Made by a program: the position numbers and the translations under genes. The notes beneath the pieces were generated by a model. The model saw only the letters and a list, made by a program, of their open reading frames with translations. It was not told where the DNA came from and did no database searches. Source: Burkholderiaceae bacterium (GTDB lineage Bacteria > Pseudomonadota > Gammaproteobacteria > Burkholderiales > Burkholderiaceae_C). From it: a DNA stretch of 64,000 bases. The stretch is taken from NCBI GenBank assembly GCA_017992055.1, contig JAGOPK010000005.1, forward strand, positions 298,929-362,928. The letters run 5' to 3'. How positions within the stretch are numbered: position 1 is the first letter of the stretch; each line of letters opens with the position of its first letter. Below, piece by piece: positions 59,570-64,000 of this stretch.

Positions 59570-60997
59570 TTGGCCACCATCACCCCCCGCGAACGCACCG
59601 AATGGCGCGTCACCTGCGCGGCCCGACCCAAGCACAACCGCGTCTTCAAGCGCCAACCTGCGGCCGCTGCATACGCGCAGCAGTTGATCGTGGACGAGCA
59701 CCTTCAGGCGCACGCTGTCCGGATCACAGAACACACCGAGACCGTGTGGCTCGTCCGTGTTCGGTGCAAGGGCGCCCCCGATGTCTCGAAGACGTTTGGG
59801 CGGCAGTCCGACGCCAAAGACTGGGCGCGCAAGATCGAGGGCGACATCGCGCAGCGCCAGTTCGTTGATCACCGAAAGGCTGACCACACCACGCTGGCCT
59901 CGATCCTTCAGCGCTATGAGAAGGATCGCCTCGCGCATCGCCGCCACGGCCATCCTGATCGTACGCGTGTGCGCCGACTGGCGAGCCTGCCTATCGCTTG
60001 CCGCCCACTGAGCAGCCTTAAGCCGAGCGACTTCGTCTCCTTCCGCGACGAGCGGCTCCAAGAGGTCAAGGGCGCCACGGTGCGCAAGGACCTGGAGATG
60101 GTCTCGCGCGTCATCGCCGTCGCCATGCGCGAATGGGACATCCATCTGCCCCTCAACCCGGCGTCGGGTCGCTACTACAAGTGGCCTGAACCTCAGGCCG
60201 GTGACGCCCGGGATCGACGCCTGAAGCTCGTGCACTCGGCGACGCCTGCGCCGCTCGAGTCGGGCAAGCGCGAAGCTCGGCGAGACGCGGCCGCCAAGAC
60301 CACGCGGGTCAAGCGCCACACGCCGTGGGTGATCCAGCCCTGGGTCGTGGCCTGGATGCAGATGCCGCAGACTGAGGAACAGGCCATCCTGCGAGCCTGT
60401 CGTTACCCGAATTGGTTTCAGCCGAAAAAGGCTACGGCGAAACCCTCCAGCGTCCGCGAGCGTGCCTGGCGTGCGCGCCGCACGAGCATCAAGTACCGGC
60501 ATCGTGAGGGCATGCGCCTCTGGGCGTACGTCAGCCTCGCACTCGAGACTGGTCTTCGTCGCGGTGAGTTGCTTCATGTGCGGTGGTCTCACGTCAATCT
60601 CGAGGTTGGGATCCTGGATCTGCCCGCTTCCATTACCAAGAACAAACTGCCCAGGCTGATCCCGCTCACCCTGCGAGCCTGGCGCATCCTCCAGACCCAA
60701 CCCAGAGTTGGTGATCTCGTGTTCGGCTACAAGCCCGACTCTGTGAGCCAAGCCTGGGACCGCGCGCGCAAACGAGCATGCAGCCCGGATCTGCGGCTGC
60801 ATGACCTCCGGCACGAGGCGACCTCGCGGCTTTTCGAGCGCACCACCCTGCGTGACAGCGAAATTGGCTCCATCACCGGACACACCGATCCGCGGATGCT
60901 CCAGCGCTACTACAACAAGCGTCCCGAGGAGTTTGTGAAGCGATTCCACGACTCGTTCCGTGACCGTCAGGCGATGGACGGGGCGCCGGCCACCTGA
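59570..60997 (+). CDS. Tyrosine recombinase/integrase
   Basis: 475 residues. Two phage-integrase-type N-terminal regions, then the catalytic core: Arg in LALETGLRRGELLHVRW, HDLRHEATSRLFE (His-x2-Arg) and the terminal ITGHTDPRMLQRYY (His and Tyr). Long relative to common ~330-400-residue integrases: residues ~200-310 form a basic insert before the core. Start is TTG at 59570 with a strong AAGGAG 6 bases before. It probably catalyses integration at the tRNA-Val 3' end. Confidence 0.93.
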   Translation: MATITPRERTEWRVTCAARPKHNRVFKRQPAAAAYAQQLIVDEHLQAHAVRITEHTETVWLVRVRCKGAPDVSKTFGRQSDAKDWARKIEGDIAQRQFVDHRKADHTTLASILQRYEKDRLAHRRHGHPDRTRVRRLASLPIACRPLSSLKPSDFVSFRDERLQEVKGATVRKDLEMVSRVIAVAMREWDIHLPLNPASGRYYKWPEPQAGDARDRRLKLVHSATPAPLESGKREARRDAAAKTTRVKRHTPWVIQPWVVAWMQMPQTEEQAILRACRYPNWFQPKKATAKPSSVRERAWRARRTSIKYRHREGMRLWAYVSLALETGLRRGELLHVRWSHVNLEVGILDLPASITKNKLPRLIPLTLRAWRILQTQPRVGDLVFGYKPDSVSQAWDRARKRACSPDLRLHDLRHEATSRLFERTTLRDSEIGSITGHTDPRMLQRYYNKRPEEFVKRFHDSFRDRQAMDGAPAT

Positions 60998-61372
60998 TGA
61001 CCCGCGTGGCGCCGTCCAACACGGGTCAGTGGAACAAAATCGCACGGAAGGGGCCTCGAGGCCCCTTCTTCTTTTGGTACCGAAAGCTTCTACGGCAGTG
61101 ATCGTATCGGTTGGATACGACATTCGCTTTGGGATTGGGTTTCATGCTGCCAGGCAAGAGCTATGCGCCAAGGTTCTATTGGCATTCCATAGGGAGCGCC
61201 ATACCAATTGAACGAAAAGGCTGAAAGGGTCGTTTTGGGTGGCCCAGGAGGGGCCGAATTCGGGCGGCTCAATGAAATGTCGGGTTGACAATTTCGTTGT
61301 CGGCGATGACTGCGTGATGGTGCGTCAAGGCATGTGCTAGTCGACGCAGTCAGCTCAAAACGGAATACCCAC
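60998..61372. other. 375-base gap after the integrase
   Basis: Contains the integrase terminator and, further on, a perfect TTGACA (61285-61290) without a good -10. No coding frame convinces on either strand. Possibly the attP or promoter zone of the downstream HTH gene. Confidence 0.4.
61048..61075 (+). terminator. Rho-independent-type terminator after the integrase
   Basis: 20-base perfect palindrome (AAGGGGCCTC/GAGGCCCCTT, 61048-61067) followed by CTTCTTTT. It is 51 bases after the integrase stop. Confidence 0.75.
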
Positions 61373-61735
61373 ATGACTTCACTGATCAACTATGCAACGC
61401 CCGGGTGTGCCTCCAGCGATACCCGGCCGTCAACGCTGGCCACGACCTCTGATGCCCATGATCCTCGCCGCCGGTGCATCGTCGAGCGGCTGCGGACAGA
61501 ACTGCCAGCGGGTGTCTACCTGAGTGAAGAGGTCGTCGCTGATCTCCTTGGCGTGACCAAGAAATGTTTGCAGAACCTCCGAGCCAGAAAGCCCGAAAAC
61601 TTTTGCCAGGTGCATCCGCCCTACGTGGCCTGGGACGGTCGGCGGGGTGTTCGATTTCCGCGTGAGCCGCTGATCGAATTCTTGGCGGCACAGGAGTACG
61701 AGAGCCTGGTCAAACACGTTCATCGGTGCCGTTGA
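61373..61735 (+). CDS. Small HTH protein, excisionase/AlpA-like
   Basis: 120 residues. Residues ~49-85 (VYLSEEVVADLLGVTKKCLQNLRARKP) fit a winged-helix/MerR-type HTH as in AlpA or Xis regulators; the end VRFPREPLIEFLAAQEY resembles an HTH-recognition follow-on of that family. Likely a regulator or excisionase for the integrase. ATG at 61373 is preferred to the one at 61334. Identity beyond the HTH is uncertain. Confidence 0.6.
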   Translation: MTSLINYATPGCASSDTRPSTLATTSDAHDPRRRCIVERLRTELPAGVYLSEEVVADLLGVTKKCLQNLRARKPENFCQVHPPYVAWDGRRGVRFPREPLIEFLAAQEYESLVKHVHRCR

Positions 61736-61871
61736 GCGTCAGTCGATTCTTCCACTCTGGTGCTGGGCACCCGTGGCGGACGCGTCAAGCCGATTTGATA
61801 TCCCTTGCAAGTCGCTGACTTCATGTGCCTCGATGACGTTGAAGTATGGGCTCGTGAAGTGATGACGGAAG

Positions 61872-61909
61872 TGCGATACGCGCACGGTGCGTTGGGTAAT
61901 GCGATACGC
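61872..61909. repeat. Two direct repeats TGCGATACGC upstream of the KfrA-like gene
   Basis: Copies at 61872-61881 and 61900-61909, starts 28 bases apart; a related TTACGCAG appears at about 61922. KfrA proteins bind such sites upstream of their own genes, so these may be autoregulatory operators. The rest of the 239-base gap shows nothing else. Confidence 0.55.
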
Positions 61910-61974
61910 AGTCGCTTCTCATTACGCAGTGCATCGGTGGTTCAAGACAACTACGAGATTGGACGGTACTTGAA

Positions 61975-62964
61975 ATGAGCGATGGACAACTGCACCAAGC
62001 ACCCGACATGGCTAATGGCTCAGTGCTCAACAAGTCTGCTGTGGAAGCACAGATGAATCGCCTGGAGGTGATGGACATCAGTCCTTCGGTTCAGGCGGTT
62101 CGGGCTCACATGGGCGGAGCCACTGCACGGGTCGGTGCGCTGGTCACCGAGATCAACAGTGAGCGCGACGCCGTGGTTGAAGCAGCCATTACCGAAGAGT
62201 TGGCGAAGACGGCGAAAAAGCTTCACCATCTGGCGCGTGACTCGGCCAAGCGCGTTTTTGCGGCTGATCTGAAGGTGAAGTCCAGCGAGATCGAACGCCT
62301 CAAGGCTGATTGCAACAAGGCGAATGAAAAGGTCAAAGACTTGAGCAGCGACCTGCAGGCCGTCAGCGTGGATCGGGCTGCCAAAGAACAGTTGCTGGCG
62401 ATGACGGTCGAGGCCCATCAAGAGACCAAGAGGGAGTTCGCGGCGATGGCCTCGAAGTACGCGTCGCTGAAGTTGGAGAGCGAGCACACGGCGCTGCAGT
62501 TGGCTCAGTCAGAAGATAAGCTCGTTGCGATCCAGCGCGATAAACAGGCAGCGGAAGGTCAGGTGGATCAACTGCAGAGACAGGTTGATCAACTGACCGA
62601 GAGCCTGCAGGATGAAAAGGTTCGACGCCAGAGTGCCTCGGAGCTCTTGGAGCGCGAGATCAAAGCACACCAGAGCACGCAGGCAGCAAAGGTCGTTGGC
62701 AAGGAGGACCTTGTTATCGCGCGTAGCGAGCTGCAACGTGTGCAAAGCCTGCACGCACAGACACAGGAGGAGGTCGAGCAACTCAAGCGCTCCCTCCTGG
62801 CCGAACAGCAGCGCGCGCAACACAACCAAGAACGCGAGGGGGCGCAGACCCGCGCCAACGGTGCACTTCTCGCGCAGCTTGAGTTGCTCATCGAGCGCGT
62901 GAGATCGATTGCGCCAGATGTCGCGAAGGAGTTCGAAATCGTGCTGGAGCGGAGCCGCAAATGA
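61975..62964 (+). CDS. KfrA-like DNA-binding coiled-coil protein
   Basis: 329 residues. The N-terminus (~30-75, DISPSVQAVRAHMGGATARVGALVTEINSERDA) matches the KfrA_N helix-turn-helix pattern (sPtv-aVR--lG-GS---in--l--W); residues ~85-320 are an almost continuous heptad-rich coiled coil, as in plasmid KfrA, which forms long multimers and acts in partition or regulation. Its presence suggests plasmid/ICE ancestry of this element. ATG at 61975. Recognition is by pattern and low-complexity coils can mislead. Confidence 0.65.
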   Translation: MSDGQLHQAPDMANGSVLNKSAVEAQMNRLEVMDISPSVQAVRAHMGGATARVGALVTEINSERDAVVEAAITEELAKTAKKLHHLARDSAKRVFAADLKVKSSEIERLKADCNKANEKVKDLSSDLQAVSVDRAAKEQLLAMTVEAHQETKREFAAMASKYASLKLESEHTALQLAQSEDKLVAIQRDKQAAEGQVDQLQRQVDQLTESLQDEKVRRQSASELLEREIKAHQSTQAAKVVGKEDLVIARSELQRVQSLHAQTQEEVEQLKRSLLAEQQRAQHNQEREGAQTRANGALLAQLELLIERVRSIAPDVAKEFEIVLERSRK

Positions 62965-63032
62965 GCTACATCAGTCACCTGAGAGTCATCCGCAGCCATC
63001 GATTCCGACATGCACGCGGTGCCGAAATGGAC

Positions 63033-63089
63033 CGTTATCGAACGCTGTTCATGTGCTCTTCGAACGTCCAGTTGAACCGTTCGATAACG
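63033..63089. repeat. 12-base inverted repeat pair
   Basis: CGTTATCGAACG at 63033-63044 and its exact reverse complement CGTTCGATAACG at 63078-63089, separated by 33 bases. Function unknown. Confidence 0.75.
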
Positions 63090-63226
63090 TGCCCCGTACC
63101 CACCAATTCATTGGGGGGGACGCGTAGCGGAGGGGCGGCCGTTGGCGTAGCTGGCAGCTGGCATGACAGTGAGCGAGACGTCAGTCTTGATCACTGGCGT
63201 GACAGGTGCGGGCGGAGGCAACGGCG

Positions 63227-63249
63227 CGCATTGGGCTCTGCCCAATGCG
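63227..63249. repeat. 10-base perfect stem-loop
   Basis: CGCATTGGGC, loop TCT, GCCCAATGCG. It sits just before the orphan gene at 63281. No T-run follows, so it is not an ordinary terminator. Confidence 0.75.
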
Positions 63250-63280
63250 AAGTTCGGCATCGCTGAAAACGGAATCGAAA

Positions 63281-63913
63281 ATGAACGTGGACGAAAGGCA
63301 AAAGCACCAAGTTGACGGTGACAGCGCGCCCGATGAAGCCATTCGCAAGCTTCGTCTAGCCGCGAAGGCCATGGGCAGGATCAGACAAGACTCAGTACTT
63401 TCAATCAAAGACGGCGACATCATGCCGATCAGCGAACTGCCGCGCGACCGTCGCGAGGCAGCGTTTGACATCATTCGAGCGGGCCGATCAGCTGCCGTAC
63501 ACAAAGCGCTGCAAGCCTCATCAGAAGCTGATTACGCGAAGAAGTTCGCGCAGATCAAAGCGACTCTCGACGACGGCTACGTCGATTGCGAACTGGATCG
63601 GTGGCTCATGCCCTTGGCCAAGTACGTCCGGGTCGGCAACTCATACAAGGCTTACAAGTCAGCCATCTGTTGGGGGTTGCGAAGGCAGATCAGGGAGGAT
63701 CTCGCGCTGCAGGATCGCATGCAGCGCGACGGGTTTGACGCGCTGGTTTGGGAGGGTGTCGTGAGCCGTTTGCAGCGAACGACGTCACTTCTCAAAGGTG
63801 TCGAAGGGACCACTCGCGATTCGACCTACTGGGGCGATGTGAAGCGGAGCAATCAGAAGACGAGGTCCAAGCATGTTGGCGCCGACCGAAATTTGACCAC
63901 CCGCGCCGATTGA
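63281..63913 (+). CDS. Hypothetical protein, probably 3'-disrupted
   Basis: 210 residues, not recognised. Acidic/basic helical protein with AIRKLRLAAKAMGRIR near the N-terminus and LDRWLMPLAKYVRVGNSYKAYKSAICWGLRRQIRED in the middle. The last ~13 residues (VGADRNLTTRAD) are translated from sequence that looks like an IS end (63874 on), so the original C-terminus may be lost. ATG at 63281 preferred over an upstream ATG at 63206. Confidence 0.55.
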   Translation: MNVDERQKHQVDGDSAPDEAIRKLRLAAKAMGRIRQDSVLSIKDGDIMPISELPRDRREAAFDIIRAGRSAAVHKALQASSEADYAKKFAQIKATLDDGYVDCELDRWLMPLAKYVRVGNSYKAYKSAICWGLRRQIREDLALQDRMQRDGFDALVWEGVVSRLQRTTSLLKGVEGTTRDSTYWGDVKRSNQKTRSKHVGADRNLTTRAD

Positions 63914-64000
63914 AATTTGACCAGGGGCGGGAGGCTGTCTTGGAGACAGCCATCTGTGGATAAGTCTATTCGCTGGTCGGGTTGAGGCCCTCCTGGTTGA
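63874..64000. mobile_element. Possible end of an IS21-like element
   Basis: Begins TGTTGGCGCCGACC, then GAAATTTGACCA twice (63888-63899 and 63912-63923, starts 24 bases apart). Internal terminal repeats of this kind, just inside a TG end, occur in IS21-family elements. No transposase reading frame is complete in the window; the family is an inference. Confidence 0.45.

Larger units (their letters stand above)
62965..63280. other. 316-base gap with inverted repeats
   Basis: No convincing gene. It holds a 12-base inverted repeat pair (63033-63044 and 63078-63089) and a 10-base perfect hairpin (63227-63249). These look like regulatory or recombination/transposon-remnant sequence rather than coding DNA. 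Confidence 0.45.
59406..64000. mobile_element. Left part of an integrative element at tRNA-Val
   Basis: From the tRNA onward the DNA is less GC-rich and codon use is mixed, unlike the rest of the window. It carries, in order, a tyrosine recombinase, an HTH/excisionase-like gene, a KfrA-like gene and an orphan gene running into an IS-like end. No phage structural or conjugation gene is seen. The right boundary is outside the window, and the attL repeat cannot be delimited without it. Confidence 0.75.

Noticed and set aside
61285-61290. TTGACA as promoter of the HTH gene
   Set aside because: No acceptable -10 at 15-19 bases.
63227-63249. Integron attC site
   Set aside because: A short perfect hairpin without the R-box core sequences and no integron integrase.

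Overview
The window is very GC-rich chromosomal DNA with densely packed, often overlapping genes. It looks like a Burkholderiales (Betaproteobacteria) chromosome, perhaps a Rubrivivax/Leptothrix/Ideonella-type lineage. The clues are the gene content (EF-P with an adjacent EarP, a complete MSHA pilus cluster, kynBU, MnmC, many hybrid kinases) and the codon bias. The genus is an inference.

Layout. 1-1142: kynU (cut by the window edge) and kynB, for tryptophan breakdown. 1156-2317: a retropepsin-like protease and YajQ. 2366-5250 and 9024-11845: two paralogous gene pairs, each a small periplasmic molybdopterin-domain (PruR-like, probably pterin-binding) protein translationally coupled to a membrane hybrid histidine kinase. 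Between them lie murB, an orphan phosphonate/selenate-type binding protein and a chemoreceptor. 12042-14126: an acyl-CoA ligase and a small membrane protein. 14131-28944: a 13-gene MSHA-type IV pilus operon on the minus strand (I, I2, J, K, L, E, G, A, Q, C, D, O, P). 29169-30912: nitronate monooxygenase and an SDR. 31118-36425: a response-regulator diguanylate cyclase overlapping a CHASE hybrid kinase. 36448-44923: psd, map, a GST, an atypical SDR, an EamA transporter, a fourth hybrid kinase, a PAS-LuxR regulator and a thioesterase. 45028-48187: CoA-transferase subunits and a lipoprotein gamma-glutamyltransferase. 48215-59277: housekeeping genes (pyrD, rpiA, mnmC, efp/earP, uvrC, pgsA, HU).

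From the tRNA-Val gene at 59330 onward the composition changes. An integrative element begins immediately downstream, with a tyrosine integrase, an HTH/excisionase-like protein, a KfrA-like coiled-coil protein and an unknown gene whose 3' end appears to run into the end of an IS. The element continues past the window.

The main theme is surface sensing and attachment. The window holds two pterin-type sensor pairs, two further hybrid kinases, a chemoreceptor and a diguanylate cyclase, along with an MSHA pilus whose MshE ATPase carries a c-di-GMP-binding MshEN domain. The duplicated PruR-like/hybrid-kinase pairs are the best candidate for an under-described system. The known PruR system controls a c-di-GMP enzyme, whereas here the partner is a phosphorelay kinase.
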